Of a DNA stretch of 64,000 nucleotides, positions 28,065 to 37,195 are shown piece by piece. Made by a program: the position numbers and the translations under genes. Under the pieces are notes generated by a model. That model was not told the DNA's origin, searched no databases, and was given only the letters and a program-made list of their open reading frames with translations. Source of the stretch: Fidelibacterota bacterium. Lineage in GTDB: Bacteria > Marinisomatota > Marinisomatia > SCGC-AAA003-L08 > GCA-002719095. The stretch's first letter is position 1. Every line of letters begins with the position of its first letter. The stretch lies in contig PAHI01000023.1 of the NCBI GenBank assembly GCA_002705575.1, positions 28,684 through 92,683 on the forward strand, written 5' to 3'.

Positions 28065-29704
28065 ATCACAGAAGTCTCACTCCATTCACCAAAAACTTTT
28101 TTCATAGATTCAACAATCTCTCCTAATGTTGCGCCTAGCTTAGAAGCCTCTATTATAATAGGTATTAAATTAATATCTTTATCACAACACAAAGATATTT
28201 CTTTCAATTTTTGCTCTACTAATTGAGAATTTCTTGAATTACGTAAATTATTTATTCTTGAAATCTGTTCATCTTCAACCTCTTTTCTTATTTTTAATAT
28301 TGGAATGTCAATAGATTCATCATCATTAATAAATTCATTAACACCTACTATAATTCTATCTTTTGAATCTACATTTTTTTGGTATGTCATAGATGATGCT
28401 GCAATCTCTTTTTGAAAATATCCAGATTCAATACAATCTACAACACCACCCAATTCATCAACCTCATTAAAATAATCATATGCCTCTCTCTCTATTCTCT
28501 TAGTTAGATTTTCAATATACCATGAACCTCCAAGAGGATCGACAACATTTGCTACACCACTTTCATAAGCTATTACCTGCTGAGTCCTCAATGCTATTTC
28601 TGCTGCTTTTTGTGACGGTAAAGCTAATGTCTCATCCATAGAATTAGTATGTAAAGATTGAGTACCGCCCAAAACACCCGCTAATGCCTGTAAAGAAGTT
28701 CTAACTATATTATTTTCAGGCTGCTGAGCTGTCAAGGAAAACCCTGCTGTCTGAGTATGAAAACGAAGCTTTAAAGATCTCTCATTCTTTGCATTATATT
28801 TTTCTTTTAAAGTTTTAGCCCAGATTTTTCTTGCAGCCCTAAACTTAGCAATTTCTTCAAAAAAGTCTAAATGCGAATTAAAAAAAAATGAAATTTTTGG
28901 AGCTATATCGTCTACATCTATACCTTTTTTAATAGCATAATCAAGATATGTAAACCCATTCTTTAGAGTGAACGCTAACTCTTGTATTGCAGAAGAACCT
29001 GCTTCCCTTATGTGGTAACCGCTAACTGAAACTGGATTATATTTTGGCATATATTTATTACAATACTCAAATAAATCTACAATAAGTCTTATTGATGGTT
29101 CAGGAGGATAAATCCACTCTTTCTGAGCAATATATTCTTTTAATATATCATTTTGAAGAGTTCCGCGCAATATTGATAAATCGATATTTTTTTTCTCAGC
29201 TAATGCAACATAAAAAGCAAACAAAATTACTGCAGGGCCATTTATTGTCATAGAAACACTTGTCTTAGATAAATCAATATCTTTAAATAAAATTTCAAAA
29301 TCTTCTAGAGTAGATACAGAAACGCCACAATGACCAATCTCACCTTTTGATAATTTATGATCACAATCATATCCCATTAAAGTAGGCATATCAAAAGCAA
29401 CTGATAGACCTGTTTGTCCCTGCTTTAATAGATACTTAAATCTTTTATTAGTCTCAGATGGAGAACCAAACCCTGAAAACTGCCTCATAGTCCACAACTT
29501 AGACCTATATAAATTTGAATGAATGCTTCTAGTGTACGGGTATTGCCCTGGGAAGCCTAAATCTTTTTTGTAGCTATCATCAATATTTTCTGGAAAATAA
29601 GATAAATCTACTTCTTCATTAGATGCGCTTTTAAAGCTATAATTTCTTTTTTCTTTTTTTGACTCCTTGCTAAGCCATTCCTTGATTTCTTTATTTTTTT
29701 TCAT
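28061..29704 (-). CDS. Methylmalonyl-CoA mutase family, large (catalytic) subunit
   Basis: A 547-aa TIM-barrel subunit of the B12-dependent acyl-CoA mutases. Signatures are LWTMRQFSGFG (70-80), LKQGQTGLSVAFDMPTLMGY, NPVSVSGYHIREAGSSAIQE, GTQSLHTNSMDETLALPS and NVVDPLGGSWYIE. The protein stops before any cobalamin-binding DXHXXG domain, so the B12-binding subunit must be encoded elsewhere, as in split mcmA1/mcmA2 systems. His62 lies where methylmalonyl-CoA mutase usually has the substrate-contacting Tyr of the YPTMY segment (here HSNLY), so another branched substrate is possible. It overlaps dxs by 14 bases and the GCS2 gene by 4. Confidence 0.9.
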   Translation of the reverse strand: MKKNKEIKEWLSKESKKEKRNYSFKSASNEEVDLSYFPENIDDSYKKDLGFPGQYPYTRSIHSNLYRSKLWTMRQFSGFGSPSETNKRFKYLLKQGQTGLSVAFDMPTLMGYDCDHKLSKGEIGHCGVSVSTLEDFEILFKDIDLSKTSVSMTINGPAVILFAFYVALAEKKNIDLSILRGTLQNDILKEYIAQKEWIYPPEPSIRLIVDLFEYCNKYMPKYNPVSVSGYHIREAGSSAIQELAFTLKNGFTYLDYAIKKGIDVDDIAPKISFFFNSHLDFFEEIAKFRAARKIWAKTLKEKYNAKNERSLKLRFHTQTAGFSLTAQQPENNIVRTSLQALAGVLGGTQSLHTNSMDETLALPSQKAAEIALRTQQVIAYESGVANVVDPLGGSWYIENLTKRIEREAYDYFNEVDELGGVVDCIESGYFQKEIAASSMTYQKNVDSKDRIIVGVNEFINDDESIDIPILKIRKEVEDEQISRINNLRNSRNSQLVEQKLKEISLCCDKDINLIPIIIEASKLGATLGEIVESMKKVFGEWSETSVI

Positions 29705-31562
29705 TTTTTTTCATTTTTTTAATCTTATCAGCAATATTCTCTATACATAAACCGCAATCTTCAAGCAATTCTTTACGTGAGCCCTGAGATACAAATTCAT
29801 CGTCAATGCCTATAACTTCAATATTACCAGCATATTTTTTTGAATTCAAATATCCACTAACAAATGATCCAAACCCCCCAATAGAAACTCCTTCCTCAAT
29901 AGTGATAACATTATCATACGATTCTATAATCTCATCTATCATTTCATAATCAATTGGTTTTATATATCTGCAGTTAATTATTGTTGGATTATAATCAATA
30001 TAACTACACAAATAATTATAATTACTTAAAACTAAATCGACCATACTCCCAACCGCTAAAATAACACTTTTATCACCTTTTTTCAATAATTCCCATTTAC
30101 CTACCTTAATTAGTTTTTGATTATTTTTTTCATTATAAGTAATACAACTACCTTTTGGATAACGCACAACAAAACTTTTCTTAATTTTAACAGCTGTATA
30201 GAGAAGGTTTCTAAGCTCATCACCATCTTTAGGAGCCGCAATAATCACTCCTGGCATAGATATAAACATATTGATGTCATACAAACCATGATGAGTAGGA
30301 CCATCTTCACCAACAATACCTGAACGATCGAGACATAGAATAAAAGGCAGCTCCTGCAACAATAAATCATGAATAATATTATCATATGCTCTTTGAGAGA
30401 AAGTTGAATAAAGAGCTATTATTGGAAGCGTATTAGCTGCAGATAATCCAGATGCATATGCCAAAGCATGACCTTCAGCAATACCTACATCTATAATTCT
30501 ATGAGAAAATTTTTCTGAAAATTCCCTTAAGCCTGTACCAATCTCCATAGCAGCAGTAATGCATATAAAGTCATTATCTTTCGCTAGACTAAGAACACTT
30601 TTTCCGAAGACATCAGAATAATTTAAAGATTTTAATTTTTTATTACTCTGTTTTCCTGAAAGGCTATAATATTTTATTGAATCTGATTCAGCATTTTTAC
30701 TACTTTTACCCTTTTTTGTTAAAACATGAATCAATACTGGTGAATCAATTTTTTTTACATTTTCAAAAATCTTAATCATAGACTTAATATCATGACCATC
30801 TATGGGCCCTATATACCTTAGCCCAAGTTCTTCAAAGAGCCCTCCAGGGGTTAAAAAACTCTTCAAACTTTCTTCTGATTTTTTTAAAATTGTTTTTACT
30901 CTATTTTTTAAAAAAGGTATTTTGCCAACAATGTTCCAAATCTTGTTTCTAAGTAAATTATACGAAGGATTTGTTATAATTTTACTTAAATATCTTGACA
31001 ATGCACCAACACTATCTGATATTGACTTACTGTTGTCGTTTAAAATAATACATAATTGAGTCTTATGATATCCAAGATTATTTATTGCCTCATAAGATAA
31101 TCCTCCCGTCATCGCACCATCTCCTATAATCGCAACAACTTTATGATCAAGGAAGTTCTTATCTCTTGAATGAGCAAAACCTAATGCTGCTGATATAGAG
31201 GTGCTAGAATGACCTGCTCCATAACAATCATATTCACTCTCAGATATTTTCAAAAAACCACTAATTCCATCCTTTTTCCTAATGGTATTAAAAACATCTT
31301 TTCTTCCTGTTAAAATTTTATGAGAATATGCTTGATGACCTACGTCCCAAATCAATTTATCTTTTGGCGTATCATATACATAATGAAGAGCTATAGTTAA
31401 GTCAACAACACCCAATGGAGATGAATAGTGTCCTCCATTTTCTTTTACAGTCTTCTTTATCAAATCAGATATTTCTAATGACAGCTTTCCTAAATCATCT
31501 ATTGAAACATCTTTTAAATCTTTAGGAGAGTTTATTAAGTCTAAAATATTATCTTTTTTCAT
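29691..31562 (-). CDS. dxs: 1-Deoxy-D-xylulose-5-phosphate synthase
   Basis: A 623-aa thiamine-dependent enzyme that joins pyruvate and glyceraldehyde-3-phosphate in the first step of the MEP isoprenoid pathway. Visible motifs are VWDVGHQAYSHKILTGR-like (here IWDVGHQAYSHKILTGRK), the TPP motif GDGAMTGGLSYEAINN, YIGPIDGHD, DVGIAEGHALAYASGL and DRSGIVGEDGPTHHG. Length is standard. Both ends overlap neighbours by 14 bases. ispH in the same run supplies the last step of the pathway, and the product could also feed the GGGPS lipid route. Confidence 0.97.
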   Translation of the reverse strand: MKKDNILDLINSPKDLKDVSIDDLGKLSLEISDLIKKTVKENGGHYSSPLGVVDLTIALHYVYDTPKDKLIWDVGHQAYSHKILTGRKDVFNTIRKKDGISGFLKISESEYDCYGAGHSSTSISAALGFAHSRDKNFLDHKVVAIIGDGAMTGGLSYEAINNLGYHKTQLCIILNDNSKSISDSVGALSRYLSKIITNPSYNLLRNKIWNIVGKIPFLKNRVKTILKKSEESLKSFLTPGGLFEELGLRYIGPIDGHDIKSMIKIFENVKKIDSPVLIHVLTKKGKSSKNAESDSIKYYSLSGKQSNKKLKSLNYSDVFGKSVLSLAKDNDFICITAAMEIGTGLREFSEKFSHRIIDVGIAEGHALAYASGLSAANTLPIIALYSTFSQRAYDNIIHDLLLQELPFILCLDRSGIVGEDGPTHHGLYDINMFISMPGVIIAAPKDGDELRNLLYTAVKIKKSFVVRYPKGSCITYNEKNNQKLIKVGKWELLKKGDKSVILAVGSMVDLVLSNYNYLCSYIDYNPTIINCRYIKPIDYEMIDEIIESYDNVITIEEGVSIGGFGSFVSGYLNSKKYAGNIEVIGIDDEFVSQGSRKELLEDCGLCIENIADKIKKMKKNEKK

Positions 31563-32124
31563 AATAAAATTTATCTAAAAAATATTTATGTAATCTCACA
31601 TCTCCATTTAATTCAGGGTGAAATGAGCACGCCAAGTGATTATTATCCTCAATTATAACAGGCTCATTTTCATAGATATAATCTATCTTAAGATTCTTTT
31701 CAAAACTAACAACTTTTGGCGCTCTAATAAAAATAGCATCAAAATTATTAATTTTAAAATTTTTTAAATTAACATTATCATGAAATGAGGATATTTGAGA
31801 CCCCCAAGAATTCCTAGAAACAGTAAAATCCATTAATGCTAAAGGATTAATATTATAGCCAAGATTTTTTGTTTTAGACAACATTATCATACCGGCGCAT
31901 GTGCCAAAAATTGAATAACGCTTAGCATATTTAAGTATCGGTTCTCTAAGTGAAAATCTATCTAAAAGCATAGATAAAACTGTCGATTCACCTCCTGGTA
32001 TAATTAAGGAATTTGTTAAACGTAAATCAAAAACATTCTTGACATATGTACTTTCAACTCCAATTTTATTTAAGATACTTTTATGTTTCTGAAAATCACC
32101 TTGAAGAGCAAGAACTCCTACCAT
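31549..32124 (-). CDS. pdxT: Pyridoxal 5'-phosphate synthase glutaminase subunit
   Basis: A 191-aa class I glutaminase that supplies ammonia to PdxS. The start [34 protein letters not shown], the nucleophile elbow [10 protein letters not shown] and the catalytic SFHPELNGD identify it. It overlaps pdxS by 7 bases, the usual pair for DXP-independent vitamin B6 synthesis. It also overlaps dxs by 14 bases. Confidence 0.96.
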   Translation of the reverse strand: MVGVLALQGDFQKHKSILNKIGVESTYVKNVFDLRLTNSLIIPGGESTVLSMLLDRFSLREPILKYAKRYSIFGTCAGMIMLSKTKNLGYNINPLALMDFTVSRNSWGSQISSFHDNVNLKNFKINNFDAIFIRAPKVVSFEKNLKIDYIYENEPVIIEDNNHLACSFHPELNGDVRLHKYFLDKFYYEKR

Positions 32125-32999
32125 CCTCGTTCCTGAAACATTTGTTCCTTAGGAATATCTGCAATATCAAGTCCTTTCATTGCGTCTTTAAGTTTTTTAG
32201 ATGCCTCCATTAAAATTTTAGGATTATCAAAATTTGTTGTAGCATCTACTACAGCTTTTGCTCTATTTTCAGGGTCTTTTGATTTAAATATACCTGAACC
32301 AACAAAAACTGATTCAGCTCCTAACTGCATCATTAAAGAAGCATCTGCAGGAGTAGCTATGCCTCCAGCACTAAAATTAGGAACAGGAAGCTTTTGGATT
32401 TTCTTTGCTTGCTCAACCAGGCTAACAGGAACTTTGACATCTTTAGAATAATCAGACATAGCCACAGAATCCATTTCTAAAAGATTCCTTAATTCAGTCA
32501 TTATTGTACGCATATGCTTTACTGCTTCTACAATATTCCCAGAACCTGCTTCACCTTTAGTTCTTATCATAGCGGCTCCCTCATTTATCCTTCGAAGAGC
32601 CTCTCCTAAATTTCTAGCTCCACATACAAAAGGAATTTTAAAATTATTTTTATCTACGTGAAAAGCATTATCTGCAGGAGTTAAAACCTCACTCTCATCA
32701 ATAAAATCTACCTCTAACTCCTCTAATATTTGAGCTTCTGCAAAATGACCAATTCTACACTTAGCCATCACCGGTATTGAAACTGTTTTTTTAATATCTA
32801 TAATCATCTGAGGGTTTGACATTCTTGCTATACCTCCATCTTTCCTTATATCTGATGGAATCCGCTCTAAAGCCATTACCGCAACAGCTCCTGCATTTTC
32901 TGCTATCTTAGCTTGCTCAGGATTGGTTACATCCATTATAACTCCACCCTTAAGCATTTCAGCTAAACCAACTTTTATTTTAAAATTATTTTTTTCCAT
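32118..32999 (-). CDS. pdxS: Pyridoxal 5'-phosphate synthase synthase subunit
   Basis: A 293-aa TIM barrel that builds PLP from ribose-5-phosphate, glyceraldehyde-3-phosphate and ammonia channelled from PdxT. The sequence is very conserved: [69 protein letters not shown] and [16 protein letters not shown]. Length is normal. It starts 2 bases downstream of ispH and overlaps pdxT by 7. Confidence 0.98.
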   Translation of the reverse strand: MEKNNFKIKVGLAEMLKGGVIMDVTNPEQAKIAENAGAVAVMALERIPSDIRKDGGIARMSNPQMIIDIKKTVSIPVMAKCRIGHFAEAQILEELEVDFIDESEVLTPADNAFHVDKNNFKIPFVCGARNLGEALRRINEGAAMIRTKGEAGSGNIVEAVKHMRTIMTELRNLLEMDSVAMSDYSKDVKVPVSLVEQAKKIQKLPVPNFSAGGIATPADASLMMQLGAESVFVGSGIFKSKDPENRAKAVVDATTNFDNPKILMEASKKLKDAMKGLDIADIPKEQMFQERGW

Positions 33000-33001
33000 A
33001 T

Positions 33002-33844
33002 TTATTCTCTTATTTTTTTTATTTTTTCTGCAACATCTTTTATCAAATAATCAGGAGTTGAAGCTCCTGCGCTTATACCAACAGAAGACACATTTCTAAA
33101 CCATCCATTTTTAATTTCATCAGCACACCTTACTTGATAAGTTCTGCTATTTATAGTTTTAGATAGTTTCGCGAGTCTTTTTGAGTTAGCACTTGTAAAA
33201 GAGCCTATTATAATAACAACATCATACTTCGTTGCAAGCTCTTTTATCTGTTCATGGTTTCTTTTAGTAGGAAAACAAATAGTATTCACAAACCTCAAAT
33301 CATAAACTTTAGTCATTAATATATTTATTATCATTTGAACATTTTCAATCATTTGAGTGCTTTGAGTTACAACACCTGCTTTTTTTAATCCTGCTTTACT
33401 CAATTTTTTTGCTTCATCTGGATTAGCAATTATAATAGCCTTATCTACCTGCGCTGCAATTCCCATAACCTCATCATGTCCATGATCACCAATAATTATA
33501 ATTCTACGACCCTCATTATCTAATTTCTTAACCTCTCTATGAATCTCATGAACAAGTGGACAAGTTGCATCTATAATATCCTTACCTTCTTTTTTTGCTT
33601 TTTCCCAAACCTTTGGCTTTGTACCATGCGCTCTAAATAATATTTTTTTATTTTTAGGAACATCTTCCAGCCTTTCAACAACTTTTGCTCCTGCCGCACT
33701 TAGGTCCTTAACCACACTTTCATTATGAACAATATCTCCCAGCATATAAACATGGTCAAATTTTTGAGCCGTATCATAAGCAAGATTAACAGCATCTCTT
33801 ACACCAAAACAGTACCCTGCGTCTTTAGCAATCACAACTTTCAT
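33002..33844 (-). CDS. ispH: 4-Hydroxy-3-methylbut-2-enyl diphosphate reductase
   Basis: A 280-aa iron-sulfur enzyme of the last MEP step, giving IPP and DMAPP. Three cluster cysteines are visible in AGYCFGV (about residue 12), [11 protein letters not shown] (about 95) and [13 protein letters not shown] (about 193). [18 protein letters not shown] and [13 protein letters not shown] are also family motifs. The C-terminal [13 protein letters not shown] is present, so the protein is complete. It overlaps dcd by 4 bases and precedes pdxS by 2. Confidence 0.97.
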   Translation of the reverse strand: MKVVIAKDAGYCFGVRDAVNLAYDTAQKFDHVYMLGDIVHNESVVKDLSAAGAKVVERLEDVPKNKKILFRAHGTKPKVWEKAKKEGKDIIDATCPLVHEIHREVKKLDNEGRRIIIIGDHGHDEVMGIAAQVDKAIIIANPDEAKKLSKAGLKKAGVVTQSTQMIENVQMIINILMTKVYDLRFVNTICFPTKRNHEQIKELATKYDVVIIIGSFTSANSKRLAKLSKTINSRTYQVRCADEIKNGWFRNVSSVGISAGASTPDYLIKDVAEKIKKIRE

Positions 33845-34401
33845 AGCTTGACCTTAGGTAAAGTTATACCAATCTGTTTTTGATATTTTCCAGATCTATC
33901 TTTATAGCTAAACTCGCATTCCTCATCAGACTCAAAAAATAAGACCTGACACAATCCTTCGTTAGAATATATTTTAGCAGGCAAAGGTGTTGTATTAGAG
34001 ATTTCCAACGTGACATGACCCTCCCATTCTGGCTCAAAAGGAGTAACATTAACTATAATTCCGCACCTTGCATATGTAGATTTACCTACACATAAAGTTA
34101 GAATATTTTTAGGGATCTTGAAATACTCAACACTTCTTGCAAGAGCAAAACTATTTGCAGGAACGATACACACATCACCTTTATATCTTACAAATGATTT
34201 TTCATCAAAATTTTTAGGATCAATAATGCTATTATTTATATTAGTGAAAATTTTATACTCATTAGAAACCCTAAGATCATAGCCATAAGAAGAAACTCCG
34301 TAAGATATAACTTTTGAAGACACTTGGTCATCTGAAAAAGGAACAATCATATCATTTTTAGTTGACATCTTTTTTATCCATCTATCGCTTTTAATTGCCA
34401 T
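33841..34401 (-). CDS. dcd: dCTP deaminase
   Basis: A 186-aa trimeric enzyme that deaminates dCTP to dUTP for thymidylate synthesis. The start [25 protein letters not shown] (here [18 protein letters not shown]), [35 protein letters not shown] and the catalytic segment [11 protein letters not shown] match the family. Length is in the usual range. It overlaps nrnA by 11 bases and ispH by 4. Confidence 0.95.
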   Translation of the reverse strand: MAIKSDRWIKKMSTKNDMIVPFSDDQVSSKVISYGVSSYGYDLRVSNEYKIFTNINNSIIDPKNFDEKSFVRYKGDVCIVPANSFALARSVEYFKIPKNILTLCVGKSTYARCGIIVNVTPFEPEWEGHVTLEISNTTPLPAKIYSNEGLCQVLFFESDEECEFSYKDRSGKYQKQIGITLPKVKL

Positions 34402-35386
34402 TTAAAATCCTATTATTCAATTCATTTACAATTTTAGAAATTACTTTATCAAAATCAACGGTTTTTATTTTAGCTCCAGAAGCTAAAGGATGCCCTCCCC
34501 CTTCAAACTTCTCAGCAATATCGTTAATTATATACTTCCCTCTAGATCTTAAGTTCATCTTATAGTAATCTGTTTTTAATTCAGTAAGAACAAAAGACAC
34601 CTCAACTCCTTTAATTGATCTCAAAAACTCACTCAATCCATCGGTGTCAGATAAATTAGCGTTGCATTGCTCTAAATATTCCTTACTAATAACAACATAA
34701 CACACCTTTTTATTACATTCATATTTTAACTTATTAATAACTAAACTTAAAAGCTTGATTTGACCATAAGTTTTATTCTCATAGACATTTTGATATATTT
34801 GGTTCGGAATTACACCGGCACTAAGCAATTGAGATGCTATTTGATGAGTTTTGGGATTTGTATTTGAATATCTAAAAGAGCCTGTATCTGTTATAATTGC
34901 AGCATATAAAGCATTTGCAACTTTTATATCATTTAAAGATGACGTATTATATTTATTCAAATATTCCCAAACCATGTAACCAGTTGCAGGTGCTTTTAAA
35001 TCTATATATTCAAAACTAAAAAATGATTCATTCCGTGATTCATGGTGATCAATATTAATCTTATTTTTACATGATTTAATTAGCGGAAATATTTCCTTTA
35101 ATCTTCTATAATCTCCTATATCAAAAATTATTGCTAAATCTATAGAATTCAACCATTCATCAAATTTAGAATCATATAAATTGATAATATTTTCAGGGTC
35201 AATAAAATTATACTTAGAAGACATTCTAGAGCAATTAATTATTTTACAATCTTTACCCATACCTTTTAAATAATAATAAAAAGCTATCTCTGAACCTAGA
35301 CCATCACAATCAGGATTCTCATGCGTAGATAATAAGATTTTATCTGATTCCTGTATTTTATGATTTATATGTTCACTATCTTGCAT
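34391..35386 (-). CDS. nrnA: DHH-family phosphoesterase, NrnA-like oligoribonuclease / pAp phosphatase
   Basis: From ATG at 35386 the protein is 331 aa, the normal NrnA size. The DHH domain has [16 protein letters not shown] (20-35), FDIGD (about 88-92) and DHH at 113-115 in INIDHHESR. The DHHA1 domain ends with [13 protein letters not shown]. NrnA degrades short RNA oligomers to mononucleotides and dephosphorylates pAp. The same frame opens 26 codons earlier, but those codons lie in another frame over a separate small ORF whose stop is 2 bases before this ATG, so the inner ATG is chosen. Confidence 0.9.
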   Translation of the reverse strand: MQDSEHINHKIQESDKILLSTHENPDCDGLGSEIAFYYYLKGMGKDCKIINCSRMSSKYNFIDPENIINLYDSKFDEWLNSIDLAIIFDIGDYRRLKEIFPLIKSCKNKINIDHHESRNESFFSFEYIDLKAPATGYMVWEYLNKYNTSSLNDIKVANALYAAIITDTGSFRYSNTNPKTHQIASQLLSAGVIPNQIYQNVYENKTYGQIKLLSLVINKLKYECNKKVCYVVISKEYLEQCNANLSDTDGLSEFLRSIKGVEVSFVLTELKTDYYKMNLRSRGKYIINDIAEKFEGGGHPLASGAKIKTVDFDKVISKIVNELNNRILNGN

Positions 35387-35388
35387 TT

Positions 35389-35535
35389 TTAAATAAAAAG
35401 AGCAGTTAGGGCTATAATCTTTGAATTTTTCATTATATATAATGCTGTTTTTACTAAAAAGCAATCGGAATTTGAATCATTACCATTTGCATCAATAGCT
35501 ATTAAATCAACAGCACATAATATGTTTTTATACAT
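35389..35535 (-). CDS. Small ORF upstream of nrnA (48 aa), unknown function
   Basis: The frame runs from ATG at 35535 to TAA at 35389. It starts MYKNILCAVDLIAIDANGND and ends IIALTALFI. A ribosome site (TAGGAAATAATAAAATG, AGGA 8-9 bases before ATG) is present just inside the end of nhaD, and the stop lies 2 bases before the nrnA ATG, giving tight coupling on both sides. The MYKNILCAVD opening resembles universal stress protein starts, but the rest does not, so this may be a remnant or a distinct small protein. No family is recognised. The alternative is that the region is only the nrnA leader. Confidence 0.45.
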   Translation of the reverse strand: MYKNILCAVDLIAIDANGNDSNSDCFLVKTALYIMKNSKIIALTALFI

Positions 35536-35546
35536 TTTATTATTTC

Positions 35547-36980
35547 CTATAAAAAAATTAAGTTAATTATAACAAAGCAAGGAACCAATATTAATATAGA
35601 CCAAACCATGTAGCCAAAAAAACTTGGCATTTTAACCCCATTTTCCTCAGCAATAGACTTGACCATAAAATTAGGTGCATTGCCTATATATGTATTTGCA
35701 CCCATAAAAACAGCTCCAAGAGAAATTGCTAGCAGTTTTGAGTTTAAAATAGGATTACTAGAAATCGCACTTTGAAAAGCATTAACATCAAATGAGCTCA
35801 TAGCTTTAGATAGGCCGGCTGCCTCAAAAAAGACAAGATAAGTAGGTGCATTGTCAAGAAAAGAAGATAAGACTCCTGTGAGCCAAAAATATAAAGAGTA
35901 TGACATATCAGAAAAAAAACTTTGATTATTATTAAGAATCACTAAAGCAGGAATGATTGTTATAAAAATACCTATAAATAGCTTAGCCACCTCCATTATA
36001 GGGTGCCAAGTGAAACCGTTCTCTTTTCTATATGAATTCTTTGTAAATACTAAGCTTAGCATTGCCATGCCTAATAAAATTAAATCACGTAAAACATTTC
36101 CCTTTAACACCTCTACTATATAATCACCAATTGTAACTTTAAAAATAGGCCATTTTAAAGAGTCAGAACCACTTAATAAACCAGCCATTATTACCCCAAG
36201 TAAAAAAATAAAATTAATCTTACCTTTTAAAGCTAAGCTTTCTTTAGAATTTTCATAATTTATTTTTTCATCATTTAAATTTTCTTTATTATAAAGCTTT
36301 GTATCAAGAATATAATAAACGAGCAAAAGAATAATTGAAATTGTCAACATAGGTAAAAACATATTAGTAGTAGTCCAAAAGAAATCAACGCCCTTTAAAA
36401 ACCCTAAAAATAAAGGTGGGTCCCCCAAAGGAGTTAATGAGCCTCCAATATTAGCAACTAAGAAAATAAAAAATACAACCGTGTGAATCTTGTTCTTTCT
36501 TGATTTATTAGCTCGTAACAATGGACGAATCAGCAACATTGCAGCGCCCGTGGTACCCATAAAAGACGCAACAGAAGTACCAATAGCTAATATTATTGTA
36601 TTAGTCTTAGGATTACCAGCTAATTTACCTTTTAACAGGATGCCACCTGATATAGTGTATAAAGAAAATAAAAGTACAATAAAAGGAATGTACTCTGTAA
36701 GCATCACTTTAAAAAATTCATAACCAGCAAAAGCAAATTGCTTTTCAATAATTAGAAACGGGAAATAAAATACAAAAGCCCAAAAAAGTGCAATCTTACC
36801 ATAATTATTCTCCCAAAATTTATGAGCTAATAGAGGCAATATCGCAATAGAAAGCAACATACCAATAAATGGAACAACATAAAAAAAACTCAATCCTTCA
36901 CCATGATAAAGGTTATTATGTGCTCCTGAGGCGCTAAATAAATTTGAAAATAACAATAATAATAAAATCTTCGTTTTCAT
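35547..36980 (-). CDS. nhaD: Na+/H+ antiporter, NhaD family
   Basis: A 477-aa membrane protein with an N-terminal signal-like segment and about 11-12 hydrophobic helices. Signatures are TSVASFMGTTGAAMLLIRPLL, VANIGGSLTPLGDPPLFLGF, LSSFLDNAPTYLVFFEAAG and GAVFMGANTYIGNAPNFMV, typical of the NhaD/ArsB ion-transporter superfamily and specifically NhaD. It exchanges Na+ for H+ at the inner membrane. It is divergent from nqrM, 35 bases apart, and lies next to the sodium pump operon, suggesting a joint sodium cycle. Confidence 0.93.
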   Translation of the reverse strand: MKTKILLLLLFSNLFSASGAHNNLYHGEGLSFFYVVPFIGMLLSIAILPLLAHKFWENNYGKIALFWAFVFYFPFLIIEKQFAFAGYEFFKVMLTEYIPFIVLLFSLYTISGGILLKGKLAGNPKTNTIILAIGTSVASFMGTTGAAMLLIRPLLRANKSRKNKIHTVVFFIFLVANIGGSLTPLGDPPLFLGFLKGVDFFWTTTNMFLPMLTISIILLLVYYILDTKLYNKENLNDEKINYENSKESLALKGKINFIFLLGVIMAGLLSGSDSLKWPIFKVTIGDYIVEVLKGNVLRDLILLGMAMLSLVFTKNSYRKENGFTWHPIMEVAKLFIGIFITIIPALVILNNNQSFFSDMSYSLYFWLTGVLSSFLDNAPTYLVFFEAAGLSKAMSSFDVNAFQSAISSNPILNSKLLAISLGAVFMGANTYIGNAPNFMVKSIAEENGVKMPSFFGYMVWSILILVPCFVIINLIFL

Positions 36981-36991
36981 AAGTACTAAAA

Positions 36992-36999
36992 ATTATAAT
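36992..36999. promoter_or_regulatory. Possible shared -10 element for divergent nhaD and nqrM
   Basis: Only 35 bases separate the two divergent start codons. ATTATAAT is its own reverse complement, so it offers TATAAT in both directions. For nhaD a TTGCAT is found 18 bases upstream (37021-37016). For nqrM the -35 side is weak. This is inference from consensus matching in an AT-rich sequence. Confidence 0.3.
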
Positions 37000-37015
37000 A
37001 AATTATCGAATAATT

Positions 37016-37186
37016 ATGCAACTTTTATTGACAATAATAATATTATTTTGTGTTCTAATCATAATGGCTGCTGGAACCTTATTCTTCAACAAGCAATTAA
37101 AAGGTTCTTGTGGAGGCGTGAACACAAACTGTGATTGCAGTGCCATCCAAAAAAAAGTATGTTCATTAAAAACAAAACCTAATTAA
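37016..37186 (+). CDS. nqrM: Na+-NQR maturation protein NqrM
   Basis: A 56-aa ORF from ATG 37016 to TAA 37184-37186, on the opposite strand to the nqr operon. A single N-terminal transmembrane helix (LLLTIIILFCVLIIMAAGTL, about 3-22) is followed by LKGSCGGVNTNCDCSAIQKK and a late cysteine (Cys32, 39, 41 and 49). One helix then GSCGG plus a C-x-C pair matches the NqrM (DUF539) family, whose cysteines are thought to deliver iron for the Fe site between NqrD and NqrE. Vibrio NqrM is of similar size. It ends 9 bases before the convergent apbE stop. The position beside nqrF-apbE strongly supports the call. Confidence 0.88.
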   Translation: MQLLLTIIILFCVLIIMAAGTLFFNKQLKGSCGGVNTNCDCSAIQKKVCSLKTKPN

Positions 37187-37195
37187 AAACCTGGC

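Noticed and set aside
29685..29720. Tandem TTTTTTTCA-like run at the dxs/mutase junction as a repeat element
   Set aside because: It is explained by overlapping lysine-rich gene ends and starts in an AT-rich genome.
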